Source: Paramecium tetraurelia (lineage: Eukaryota; Ciliophora; Oligohymenophorea; Peniculida; Parameciidae). From it: a DNA stretch of 64,000 nucleotides. Positions 34,084-45,447 of this stretch are shown piece by piece (position 1 is the stretch's first letter; every line of letters starts with the position of its first letter). The notes under the pieces were generated by a model, which made no database searches, was not told the DNA's origin, and saw only the letters and a list, made by a program, of their open reading frames with translations. A program made the translations under genes and the position numbers. The stretch covers positions 355,254 to 419,253 of the forward strand of contig NW_001799366.1 in NCBI RefSeq assembly GCF_000165425.1. Direction: 5' to 3'.

Positions 34084-37000
34084 ATGGATTTATTTGGTGT
34101 TTTTGAAACAAATGCAAATGCAGATGGAATTCAAGTGGAGAACCAAGTGGAGGAAGAAGTGTCAATGAATGTAGAAGCATAGGAGAAGGTTGAGGCATTT
34201 AAGATAATAAAAAACCAAGAGAATGAAGGGTGCATTCATGAGTGGTACACACCTGAAGATTACTAACCAATTCAAGAAAAGAAACAGAATGCAAAATAAT
34301 ATAAGTTTACTTTGGATCCATTCCAAAAAGTAGCAGTGAAGACTCTGGAATCAAATGAATCGGTATTGGTGGCTGCCCATACAAGTGCAGGCAAAACAGC
34401 AGTAGCAGAATATGCAATAGCCATGGCTAAGAGAGACAAGCAAAGAGTTGTGTATACCTCTCCAATCAAGGCTTTATCAAATTAGAAATACAGAGAATTG
34501 TAATAGGAATTTGGAGATGTGGGATTGGTGACAGGAGATGTGACATTGAATGAGAATGCCTTTTGTTTGGTAATGACAACAGAAATTTTAAGGAGTATGC
34601 TGTATAGAGGCTCTGAAATTGTGAGGGAAGTAGCATGGGTAATTATGGATGAAGTACATTATATGAGAGATAGAGAAAGAGGAGTGGTTTGGGAAGAGAC
34701 CATCATCTTATTGAATTAAAATGTACACATATATATATAAATCATTAGGTTCGATTTGTCTTTTTATCTGCTACAATTCCTAATGCTAGTGAATTTGCTG
34801 AATGGGTCTGCAGAATCAAACGCCAACCTTGTCATGTTGTCTATACTGATTATAGACCTACACCTTTACAGCATTATTTATTTCCAAGTGGTGCTGAGGG
34901 AATCTATTTAGTTGTTGATGAAACAGGAAAATTTAAAGAAGATAAATTTCAAGAGGCAGTAGCAAAGTTGGAGGAAAATGTTGAAAATACAAGGAAGAGA
35001 AAGGCTACTGAGGGTTCAGATCTATTTAAATTGATGAAGATGATCTAAGAGAGAGAATTAGCACCAGCCATAGTATTCTCCTTTTCTAAAAGAGAAGTAG
35101 AAGGATATGCTATTGGAATGTAGAAATTGGATTTGACTACTCCTAAAGAAAAAGAGAACATTGAAACCATCTATAAAAATGCCATGAATTGCTTATCTGA
35201 AGAGGATAGACAACTACCACAAATTCAATTAATGCTTCCAATTTTAAAGAAGGGAATTGGAATCCATCATGGTGGATTATTACCAATAGTCAAGGAAATC
35301 ATAGAAATTCTCTTTTAAGAGGGATATCTTAAGGCTTTATTTTCAACTGAAACATTTTCTATGGGATTGAATATGCCCTCCAGAACTGTGGTGTTCACTT
35401 CAGTCAGAAAATTCGATGGTGAATAATTCAGATGGATTCAAGGAGGAGAGTATATTCAAATGAGTGGTAGAGCTGGTAGAAGAGGTATAGATGACAAGGG
35501 AGTGTGCATTTTAATGTGTGATGAGAAGATGGACTAAGAAGTGGCTAAATCTATGCTCAAGGGAAAATCAGATTGTTTGAATTCCTCATTCAGATTATCA
35601 TACAATATGCTTATCAATTCGATGAGAATGGAAGACACAGATCCTGAATTCATTATCAAGAAGTCTTTCCATTAATTCTAGAATGATAGGTAATTACCTG
35701 AAATGAAGGAGAAGTTATCAGACTTCAAACAAAAACGAGACTAAATATAAATAGAAAATGAAGACAAATTGGGTAATTATCATGATCTAATCTCTTAATC
35801 TACACACATCTACAATAAAATAAGGAAGATCATCTATCAACCACAGATTGTCTTACCATTTATGCACATAGGCAGAATCATTAGAATCAAGGGATCAGAT
35901 GGAGATTGGGGATGGGGCATATAAATCAATTTTATGCAAAAGAAGTTTGGAAATAAAAAGAATAAAGATCAAGAGCAATCCATCATTTTAGATGTGATGT
36001 TGTATGTCCAAAAAAGAAAGAAGGTATACATATTTAGATAATATTAAGAATGAACCACTCTAACCTCAATTATCATACGATCAAGAAGGAGAGTTGGAAA
36101 TAGTGCCACGTATCTATAGAACAACTCTATGAGATCAGTACCATCAAATTGAATCTACCCAAAGACCTTAGAACCAACGAAAGCAAATAACAAATTAAAT
36201 AGACTATGATTAAATTGCTCAAAGAATTCAAGGGATAGCCTCCTCTCATTCATCCGATTAAGGACATGAAGATTAATGATGACTAATTGGATCAATTGCT
36301 TGAATAGAGATAATCACTTCTAGAACAAGTAGAATAAGTGAAGAAGGACCTAAATAATTAGAATCTGGAACAGGAATTATCAATCTATGATGAGAAAATT
36401 AAATTAGGACAAACAATCAAATTGCTGAATAAATAGATTGAGGAAAGTTCGTAAATGGTTTTGAGTGGAGATCTCAAGAGAATGAAAAGAATTCTAAGAA
36501 GATTATAATACATATCCAAGGATGAAATTGTGTAAATGAAGGGTAAAGTGGCTTGTGAAATATCAGCAGGAGATGAGATTATGGTATTTATTATAATCTA
36601 TATATTTTCTATTAGTTAACTGAACTATTAGTAAGTGGACTCTTCAACGATTTGTCTTCTGAAGAGATTTGTGCTGTATTGAGTGTCTTTGTGCATGATG
36701 AAAATAATAGTGAAAAGTTCTAACTTAAGAATGATAAAATGCAATAATTATACACAAAAGTGCTTGATCAGGCTAAATATCTTTATACTGTATACACAGA
36801 ATCAAAGATGAACATTGATGAAGTAATATACTTTATATCATAACTTTTTAGAAAGAGTATTTAGCTACATTCAAGAGTTAAATGATGGAGGTAACCCTGG
36901 CTTGGTGTTAGGGATAGTCATTCTTGTAGGTTTGCAAAATGACTGATCTGTTTGAAGGATCCATCATTAGATGTCTTAGACGATTGGATGAATTAATTAA

Positions 37001-37115
37001 ATAATTGGAAGAGGCTGCTAAGGTGATTGGAAATAAGGAATTGGAAAATAAGTTTAAGGAAAGTTCTAAGAAGCTTAAGAAAGGTATTGTTTTTGCTGCA
37101 TCTTTATATTTGTGA
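34084..37115 (+). CDS. MTR4: MTR4-type exosome RNA helicase (Ski2-like), with a single-base frame break in this sequence
   Basis: Nuclear 3'-5' RNA helicase that feeds RNA to the exosome. Motif I is AAHTSAGKT, motif Ia TSPIKALSN, motif II DEVHYM (DEVH box), motif [11 protein letters not shown] and motif [24 protein letters not shown] is typical of MTR4. The C-terminus [10 protein letters not shown] matches the family end. Introns: 34723-34748, 36024-36048, 36584-36615, 36823-36851. After removing them the length is one base too long. The conserved reading moves frame at about 36109: GELEIVP is in one frame and the following [17 protein letters not shown] in another. Dropping one C at 36109 would join them. 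The error may be in the sequence or the allele. The 5' spacer is 74 bp and the 3' spacer 28 bp. Confidence 0.93.
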
Positions 37116-37143
37116 TTGTATTTATTGAATTATTATTTAATCT

Positions 37144-37607
37144 ATGAGTGATAAGAATTGTTTTGAACCCATTTGCGAAAAGGAGGACATCCTCAATCTC
37201 AAATCTAAAAAGAGATCTAAGCTCTAATTCGAGGAGGATTCATCAACTCAGGAATGTCCTCTCAAAAGAAACATATATGGCAATTACACTTGGAATATGT
37301 TGCACACTACAGCAATCTACTATCCAGATGAGCCTACACAGGAGTAACAATAGAAGATGAGAAATTTCTTTGATGCCATTGCTGAATTCTACGCTTGCAA
37401 ACATTGTAAGGCTCATTTCCAAAAGGATATTTTGAAAAGTAAAGGGAATGTTAAATTGTATTAGATCCTCCATAAGTGACATCGAGGAAGGATCTTTCAA
37501 TTTGGTTATGTTAGAGACACAATGATGTGAATTAATTACTAGGGAAGCAGTAATTTGATTGTAGTTTTGAGAACCTTGAGAAGAGATGGAGAACGGGATG
37601 TTAATGA
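37144..37607 (+). CDS. ERV1/ALR-type FAD-linked sulfhydryl oxidase
   Basis: 145 residues; intron 37439-37464 gives an in-frame product. It makes disulfides in the mitochondrial intermembrane space (Mia40 partner) in the known family. Seen: YGNYTWNMLHTTAIYYPDEP (the family's W..LH...YP), the redox pair ACKHC, and the flavin-site block IWLCQRHNDVNQLLGK followed by FDCS and a final ERW-like EKRWRTGC. A short polar N-terminus with CFEPIC may act as the shuttle disulfide. It starts only 28 bp after the MTR4 stop. Confidence 0.93.
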
Positions 37608-37660
37608 ATAAAATTAATTGTGTTATTTTTGTGCTTATATTTTGTTATTTTGTAAATGGG

Positions 37661-38416
37661 ATGATTTATAATTCAATTGAATTAATGAATGAATAAAAAT
37701 TAAGAGAGATGATGAAAATCTATACTCTTTCAAAATAAGTAAACAAAAAGGCTGAATAGAATTTTATCAAATTTTCTACTTAATATTATAAATTGCATAA
37801 GAATGACATGACTCCAGATTTATTGGACGAGGTCAATTCTCTAAGAACATAGATCAAGTCTGATAGAGTTGCATTTTCTAATTAGAATTCTCCTCTAGTA
37901 AGTCCTCGTCTTACTACCGATCCTCTATTTAATTGTAAAAAAGGATTTAAATTTATTATAGTCAAAGAGGAGAAGCCAAAACTAAATTCCATATATTCAG
38001 ACGACAAACATTAACAAATATTCAAACTCTATATGGAAGAAATCAGTGATCTCAAATCATGTAACTCCTGTTGACCTATTCCTAGAACTCAATTAGGCTA
38101 ATTCTAAGATATTAGGTAACGTTTTTGAATAAAATAAGAATTAAATCTAAAGATCGAATCAAAAAGAGTTAGAGTCAAAGATCTCACCTAACAAGTAAGA
38201 GTAATGCAGTAGCATAATTAGATCTTAGATATGAAGTCTAATCTATTACAAAAATCAACTGTCCAGATGCTCAATTGTAGTTTTGATTAAAGGAAGTAGA
38301 CCTAGTCTTCTGATCTGAACAACGAATAGAGTAGAGAATTATTTAAGACTGAGATATACAGAGCCTTAGAAAAATACAATAACAACAAGTAGGAATAGAG
38401 TAAAGAGTATAAATGA
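37661..38416 (+). CDS. Small coiled-coil protein of unknown function
   Basis: 236 residues after introns at about 38059-38083 (25 nt) and a short 20-nt one at about 38212-38231; length in frame. Polar, helical and Gln-rich, with SPRLTTDPLF and a C-terminal KTEIYRALEKYNNNKQE helix. The start may be 37661 or the in-frame ATG at 37685. Only 53 bp separate it from the ERV1-like stop. No family recognised. Confidence 0.55.
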
Positions 38417-38494
38417 AGACAGGTCATATTGGTTTCAATTTTTGTGTTTTATGATTATATTAACAAGGCATAAGATTAATTGATATTTAATTTA

Positions 38495-38737
38495 ATGGAA
38501 CAGCAATCTAGAAGATAACAAGTAATTATTACACTTAATGATTATGCTATCTAGATCAAAAGAGAGCTGAGACGAAATTGATTAGCTTCACCTATTTCCT
38601 AATAGAATTAGACAAAACTAACTGGAGAACAGAAATTATAGAGTAATCAATTTAGTTAGACAAATGCTAAAGAAGAAAGATCAACCAAGTAAAACAGTCT
38701 GTAAAACATTCATATTTAAAATGCAAAATCAAATTGA
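38495..38737 (+). pseudogene. Short ORF broken by one in-frame TGA
   Basis: An 81-codon frame from ATG to TGA with a single internal TGA at 38579-38581. Both halves have normal codon use (TAA/TAG Gln) and protein-like content (LTGEQKLQSNQFSQTNAKEE). No intron of usual size removes the TGA. It may be a decayed gene, or an exon of something I cannot assemble. Confidence 0.3.
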
Positions 38738-39137
38738 TTAAAAAGTAGTGTAATTTTGGAATAAAAAATTTTAAGAAAAAGAACTTTATATTTATATTAA
38801 CTTATTTAATCAAGAACTTGGTTTTATGGTGTAGAATTATCAATGCTAATTACATTAATTACACATATTTAATTTTATTCAATCAATAATTAAACTTAAT
38901 GAGAATAATTTAAAAATTAAATTAATGGTTTGATTTTATATAATCAATAGATTTTCAAAGCATAATAAGGCATACATAATCATATATTAATATAGAACTA
39001 TCCAAAATAGTTAATAAACTATTAATTACTTCCCAATATATCCAGAATTTAATTTAATATATCAGGCTTACTGAAATTCTTAAAAATCAACTAAATATCT
39101 TTTAAATGATAAAGATAATATCGTATCTAATTAAAAA
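38738..39137. other. AT-rich spacer
   Basis: 400 bases of very AT-rich sequence. No gene, repeat or RNA recognised. Confidence 0.5.
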
Positions 39138-39983
39138 ATGAAAACAAATATCTTCGATTTTAATATTTAAGGTAAGTAGAAATTATTCATAAAACTTAAA
39201 ATATGATGTTCAGCTTCATCAATTAAGAAGAAATGAAAAATTCATCATTAAGGCTTGACCAAAAGTTGAAAAGAAGAAAGCTAATTGAATTTTAAAGTGA
39301 AGATTATTGAAATACAGAATTCTTGAAATTAATACATTTTATCAAATTTTTGATTGAAATTTGAAATTACATTAATTTGATATAGTTCGCAAGATTTCAT
39401 TAAGGATAATTAGTAATTGGCAGATTAATAATATACTTAAAATAGATTAAATAACTAACCTAAAGTGATGATTTTAAGGAGAGTAAATTATTAAATTAAG
39501 ATTATAGAAAGAAATATGATATTAGATAATATTTAGTGATCATTAAATGATCGTAAAAACAATTGGAGTATGAATCAGATAATTCTCGCCTCTTAAAAGT
39601 GATTTCTTTAACTCATAAAAATAAAGAACAGACCCAATGTCTGAATCATGAACTAAGATTAGAAAATGAGAAATTTTTGACCCTCGCGGTCAATTAAGAT
39701 TTAAATGACTGGATTTTAATAATTAAAGCAATTCATCTAGTTTTCAAAGCAGTCATGTAAGAAACATCTCAAATAAGGGAATAAGAAGTTGAATACCAAT
39801 GGTTAAGGATATATAAAGAATCTCAATTGGTTCTTATACATGGTGAGTCCTGGGTACTTGGAACTTATTTTCACAAAATGGAAATAATTTAAATGTCAAT
39901 TGCCACTATTAAACAGTGAATGCAATTCAGACATGTAGAAATTTCTGGAGGATGTTTGTGATTAGGACATTATTTAATAATGA
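39138..39983 (+). pseudogene. Degraded or unresolved coiled-coil gene
   Basis: One frame carries recognisable protein-like segments (SLRLDQKLKRRKLIEFQSED; KQLEYESDNSRLLKVISLTH; CLNHELRLENEKF) but has TGAs near 39308, 39362 and 39548. The 3' end continues in another frame (CNSDMQKFLEDVCDQDII) to a TGA at 39981-39983. Two of the breaks could be hidden in 33-nt introns with unusual ends, the others not. A recently decayed duplicate gene is the simplest reading; heavy intron use is the alternative. Confidence 0.4.
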
Positions 39984-40026
39984 TTAAGAATATTTCGTAT
40001 TGAATTTATATATTTTTACAACAGCT

Positions 40027-40612
40027 TCAGCACTTTTCATCATGGTAACTCCAAAGAAAACTCTTTGGTCCTCTTCCTGCGGCTCTCTTTACAAACTCTG
40101 CATCATTGGGAGGTTTCATCTGATAATAATAACATTAATCCTCACTTTTTTTGTAGCACTTGACAACATGGATTGGATTGAGAGACACACAGATGATACA
40201 GTCAATGCAGCTGACCATTCTAAAATGAATATTCAACAAGTAAATACCATCAAATAATATTGATAAACAAATGAATCCATTTGAATAGATATGTTCATGC
40301 TCAGGTGGCTTACCAATAAAGATGACCTAATTCTAATTATTATAATACTTCAGGTGATTCAATTGGCTAATTTCAAAAAAAAAGAGCTAAATAAGAATAA
40401 GTACTTCTACATATTCATTTGAGAATTTGAACTGCAATCTAAAATATCAATATCAATGCTTACTCGAATTTCTCCCCTTGATAAAGAGTCCCTTTTGCAC
40501 CTTCAAATGCAACAATCCAATGTTTGATATCATTATTGGGCATCCTTACATTGAATTAATCAGTATATGATTTTTGCATCTGCTCTAAGTCTTTTTAGAG
40601 TCTCTTGGCCAT
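40027..40612 (-). CDS. Ubiquitin-conjugating enzyme E2, UBE2W type
   Basis: 146 residues after five introns (25, 44, 22, 28 and 26 nt); length in frame. Members of this E2 type put ubiquitin on protein N-termini. Seen: MAKRLQKDLEQMQK, WIVAFEGAKGTLYQGE, PIESPEVIFIG, the active-site region HEHIYSNGFICLSIL with the catalytic Cys, then EWSAALTVSSVCLSIQSMLS. The C-terminus ends SFLWSYHDEKC, close to the WWYHDDTC end that distinguishes UBE2W. The 44-nt second intron is long for this genome; a 38-nt alternative would add two residues. An in-frame ATG at 40624 is a possible earlier start. Confidence 0.93.
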
Positions 40613-41578
40613 TCTGGTTTACATTTTTCTTTTAAAATAATTATAATTTTTCTTAATAATAATGCTTTAGATTAATAACAGAAAACCAAGAACATATGCA
40701 ATGTTTGATTAGTTTATCCCATAATACTAAACACTAAAAATTCTCAGAACTTAGTTTAAATTTCTATTTATGAGATATAAAATTTGATTAATTTATAATT
40801 TACAATATAGATGGAAGATTGCATTTAATAATATATTTAGCAATACTTTACGAAACTTCATTCTCTAAATACAAAATTTGATTATCAGGAGTGAATTATG
40901 CGAAAGGCATCAACATCTCTTATTTGTTGCTCCAACAATATATTTAAAAAAAAGTCTTTTTAATTTTTTTGGCTTAAAACGTCATTCAAAAATTGGAAAA
41001 CTGAAATATGATTTTGTGGCAGAATAAATTATATGAGTAGGTTATGTGATTAGTTTTGTTTTAAAGTAATATAATTTGATTAAAACCATAAGAATAAAAT
41101 TTGTGAATAAAAATGGGATTTATTTTTGAAATTACTTAAAGAAGCAGTCCAACCTAATTGAATAATTCAAAAAGTCAAGGATTTTTAATGGTTTGATTAA
41201 TTTTATAATTAATTATTTATTAGATGATTAATTAATCAAACAATGAATAATCGTCTAAAAATATCAGTAATTTAATTTAAATAAATGAAGTATATTCAGT
41301 AACTAATTCGCATTTTCTCGTTCGAAATTCATTTTAAACTTTATTAAATAGCTCCACCAAGCCATGTAATTACATCATTCAGCTTGATTTAAGGATGGAT
41401 AAATTTAATTAATGAATATTATGTATAATACGGCATTTTAAATAGCATATCTTTTTTTTGTTTCTAATTATAATATTTCGAATTAAAATACAACTAAATG
41501 TATAGCTTTTTGACCAACTAACTCATCTTTGATCTCTAACTCACCTAATAAAACAACTATTGGAATATGTATTAGAAT
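40613..41578. other. Large AT-rich intergenic region
   Basis: 966 bases, unusually long for this window. On the minus strand around 40840-40960 there are short coding-like stretches (ILLEQQIRDVDAFRIIH) broken by TGAs, which may be gene remains. Nothing else recognised. Confidence 0.4.
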
Positions 41579-42465
41579 ATGCAGCAAATTTATTATCCTT
41601 ATGTCTATGGCTATCCTTATGTTAATCAACCTTAAATTTACCATTAACTATAAGAGTAATTTCCTGTCTAACCGGAACAAGGTAACAAAAGCTACAATAA
41701 TTTAGCGTAATTGAAAGAAGACGCTAGTACATGCTAAGGTACAAGAAGATCTCTTTTAGAGATGAAAGATGTTGTGCCTGTTGTATCAAGTGAAACACTG
41801 GAGAAATACATACTATTGATTGTCAATGAAGATGATGCTGTGAATCAAATAATTTCTTCGTTAAAAAACAGTGGCTAATTTTCTTTGTCGAATGTCCTCG
41901 AGATTCTTTCCCAGAAGCAGAAGCAATAACATAAAAGTAGGGAAGAACTTATAAAGTTTTGCCTGAGAAAGGCCTTTAAGTTCATCTTCAGAAAGGTACA
42001 GGAGGAAAATGACAAATCAAGTAATTTATTAAACTTAATTTGTTAGAGACAAATTTGAAATCAGCTTAGAAAATATTCATCGAAGTAATCGAATAAGAAA
42101 CAAAGAAGTCCATAATTTTGCCATTCAGGAAAAATAGCAAGAATAAAACCATGAATACAGATTTCCTAAAAGAAATATTTTCTTCCCCAACATTTGTTCG
42201 ATATTACGAGCAATATTTAAGTATCAATTAGATCTAACATCATAGGTTGCTTAGATGAACAGATTCAAAAAGACACCAGAAAAAAAATTGCTGCTTTATG
42301 CAATAAAATCTAGAATAAAATTTCAGACGATAAAATTGTATAAATATATTTTGAATCTAGTTTTCTTTCGAAGTTAAAAGACTGCCTTGGACTCTTTCCA
42401 ACATCGAAAAAGTTAAACTAACTGCCAAAGAAATGTTATTATATTCTAAAAATCAGTATAATTGA
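41579..42465 (+). CDS. Protein of unknown function
   Basis: 270 residues after three introns (26, 25 and 23 nt); length in frame. The N-terminal 50 residues are Tyr/Pro/Gln-rich (IYYPYVYGYPYVNQPQ), likely disordered. The rest is helical: ETLEKYILLIVNEDDAV, a basic segment RKAFKFIFRKV, and a final VKRLPWTLSNIEKVKL. Gln/Asn-rich tail then folded helices suggests an RNA- or protein-binding regulator, but no motif supports a specific role. Confidence 0.65.
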
Positions 42466-42787
42466 GATTACAATATTTATTCCTATTTAAAAAATCATAA
42501 TCTATCTCATTCCCATTTCCTTAATCTTAATCGAATTTTTTTATAAATTATGAAAAAATCAGTAATAATTCTTATGATAAACAAAAAGATTACAAAAAAC
42601 TTAATAAATTTTAGAACTTTTACATGAACTTATTTACACTTATTGATGTTGTGAGATAATTTGTGAAATACCCCCCAAAACGCTAATTATATTTATTCTG
42701 ATTAAATTTACGATTAATAATATTGATTATATTAAATTATTTTAATTAGGATTAAACCAATTAAAACTCAATAAAGGAGAATCAGAA
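42466..42787. other. Convergent intergenic region
   Basis: 322 AT-rich bases between two stop codons. A run of eight C (with As) occurs at 42671-42678. No gene seen. Confidence 0.5.
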
Positions 42788-43782
42788 TCATTAATAAATT
42801 ATATTCTTCTTAAATGCCTTGCTTTAGGTCGAACTGTATTCCTCATAACAATGCGAATCAGCTTTTTCCAAATTCAATTCACATTCAAATTTTTATTAGT
42901 TCCATCTGCACTACTCTTTCTTTATATTGCACATAGTAGGATTGCTCAGCAATTAGCATCTAAATAATATTATCACAATCTTACTCAATATTTTTACATT
43001 AATTCATTTTCCAATAACATTAGCCTTAATTTTTTACACAAGAGTCATAAGTAAGATAATCTGAGCATTTGGAACATGCACTAATATTTCAATATTTTGA
43101 TATACTTATTTCTCCAAATACATTGAACCCCATTAACAAATTTGCAATCAGCCATTTTTAATTTATGTTTGCAATCTTCTATTAAACACTATAAATTTAT
43201 CTCATCAGGCACTACTCTCTTAGATTAATCAACAACCTTCCCATCAACAAGTGCTGCACATCTACCAATAATTATAAGGGATACTTATATTGTAATCTAG
43301 ACTTTATGCACCCACTTATAGTTTTGAAATCTTCACATTTTGTAACTTCAACGCACTCATCATTTTACCAATCACATGATACATCAGCATATGGTCCACA
43401 TGAAATACGGTTATTAAAATATTAACATCTATCTTAATTAAATGTTGGTTTACGTAAAATCAATGCATTTTCCATCAGTATTCTCTGACTCACTTATTTC
43501 TGAGTAAAATGAATGTCCAACTTCGAATCCATCCCACATACATTTATAAGCTTAATGTTTGCATGAGTATTCATTATAGTATTAATCGCAAGGAATTTGT
43601 GTATGAGGTATGTTTTCACAACCAGAAGTGGTCTAACTCAATTAACAAATGTTATTAAAATTGTAATCTTTAACAGTTGTACAGAGATCTACATCAAGGA
43701 TTGATGCACAAGTGAGAGGAATAGAAACACAGGCTTTAGTCTAAATGTATAAAGTTGATGTAAGTAAAGTATAAAATATCAT
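42788..43782 (-). CDS. Cys-rich secreted/surface protein (Paramecium surface-antigen-like)
   Basis: 298 residues after four introns (25, 23, 25 and 25 nt); length in frame. A hydrophobic start (MIFYTLLTSTLYIQTKA) acts as signal peptide. The mature part has about 30 Cys in regular spacing with repeated units of the type C-x-W/Y-x(2-6)-C-x(3-5)-C (for example CMWDGFEV, CDWQNDEC, CYWKMNQC, CRWNQQKFEC). This Trp/Tyr-between-Cys periodicity is the pattern of ciliate surface-antigen (PSA/i-antigen) domains. No GPI signal is evident at the C-terminus, so it may be secreted or a short relative of the large surface antigens. Confidence 0.78.
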
Positions 43783-44521
43783 ATATTTAGGTTTATAAAC
43801 AGAATCTACAGTCAAATATAAAGCAAAAATTGAGTCATAGAGATATATATTGTCTATTGTGTGTAATAGGCAAGATGAATGTATATTTAGGCAAGTATTC
43901 ATTGTAAAAAGATGAGGGTTGTTTTCTTGGATATGTTAAAATACTAGTTGAGAGACTAATAACACGAATTTAGAGTTGATTTTTGCTATACGATAGTTGT
44001 ATTTGAGATCAACCATCTGATAGATTGTTGTAAGGAATATCAAATTTAAACTGATCAATCTTGGTTCAGAATACTTTAAGAATAGGAATATTTGATCTAT
44101 ATCAATCATTAAATAATAAACAACATCATTTGAATATCAAAATTTAGATTTAAGAAAGTTTCATTCGTCCTTTTCTAAGACAACATATTGTTAATATTTA
44201 TACACACTAATAATAATATAATAGGAGACTTCGCCAAATGTAGAAATACTGATCCATGCTTATTACTCCTTTATTTCAATGAACAATCAAGCAAATTTTA
44301 ATTTGAATAATAATACAGTTATATATGGATTATAAAAATGAAAGGGTAAAATTATTAATATTTATGCTACCTCTCCCAAATTTAATTATTCTTAATTTAA
44401 TTATTGGTTTAAATTCAAGATCTAATCAATTTGAATACTCTCAATCTAAACCATAAATGTTCAATCTTTCTCTAGATTATGATATTTTAATTTCATACTT
44501 CATTATTTATTCGTTTAATGG
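43783..44521. other. AT-rich intergenic region
   Basis: About 740 bases upstream of the Cys-rich gene. No convincing coding frame, RNA gene or repeat. Confidence 0.45.
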
Positions 44522-45240
44522 TCATTTTAGCCATTCCACTTATATAAAATCTATGAATCTATCTTTATCATATATATAGAAATGATTTGTTCTTAATCTA
44601 TTTCTGTATTATTACCCAGACGAATCTCTCAAGGAATGGCTAATATTACATTTATTATTTTTAGATTTGAAATTATTCTCAACATAGTCAAGCATAAGTT
44701 TCTTTTTGGATAAACTTTTGAATAATTCATTTTATATATAATCTGAACGATAAAGTAAGTATGATAAACTTATTAGAATCAGTTAGATATTTGATCATAT
44801 GAGATTATATATCAAATTTAATGTTTTATTTTTGAATGAGCTACTCAATCTTTAGGTGATTCAGGGAAGCTTTATATCGATTTAGAAATAGTTCTGGAGG
44901 TTCAAGTGGATAAAAGTACTTGAATTGAAATTCTGATGATAAAACTTTAACTAGCTGACTTCTGGTATTTTAAGATTTGCTTATAATGTCTCAATAAGAT
45001 ATCATTTAGAGTGAGATATATTCATTAGACGTGATATTTTATTCCAAATTACGATGTCTTTTAACTGCTTAAGTTTCAATTCGTTTGAATTATAGTATAA
45101 AAATTAATTGTATACAGTTACAAATTAAGGGCTTATTTTGGTAAAGCATAAATGTGTATTATAGAATTTTCTTCGAGTGAAAAAATCAAAGGATGATAAT
45201 TTGGAGAGACAAAGAGCAATGAAGATTTTTGATTTTCCAT
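44522..45240 (-). pseudogene. Gene remnant with several in-frame stops
   Basis: Starts with a good ATG (MENQKSSLLFVSPNYHPLIF) and has later coding-like blocks (LKLKQLKDIVIWNKISRLM; FYHQNFNSSTFIHLNLQNY; LFKSLSKKKLMLDYVENNF; YIYDKDRFIDFIQVEWLK) separated by TGAs and frame changes. Introns of normal size with GT/AG ends cannot be found at most breaks. Best read as a decayed gene. The family is not recognised. Confidence 0.4.
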
Positions 45241-45447
45241 TTTAAGGGGATATAAAAAATATATTAATTAAATAACTAAAAGAAACACTAAATAAGGGGA
45301 TTTTTAAAAAAAATTAAAAAAGATACGACACTCACTTAAATTGTAAATACCATAAAGTTAAAAAGTTAAATTAAGCATGGGGGAGGTGTATTGGGAATGA
45401 CGAATCTTTTTAGTTAAAGATCAAAATTTAAATATCAAATAAGCAGA

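Noticed and set aside
36103-36120. 10-nt intron to explain the MTR4 frame break
   Set aside because: Far below the roughly 18-20 nt lower limit seen for other introns in the window, so a single-base change is more likely.
40000-40257. 85-codon plus-strand ORF
   Set aside because: Antisense to the UBE2W C-terminus, which is conserved to its last residues.
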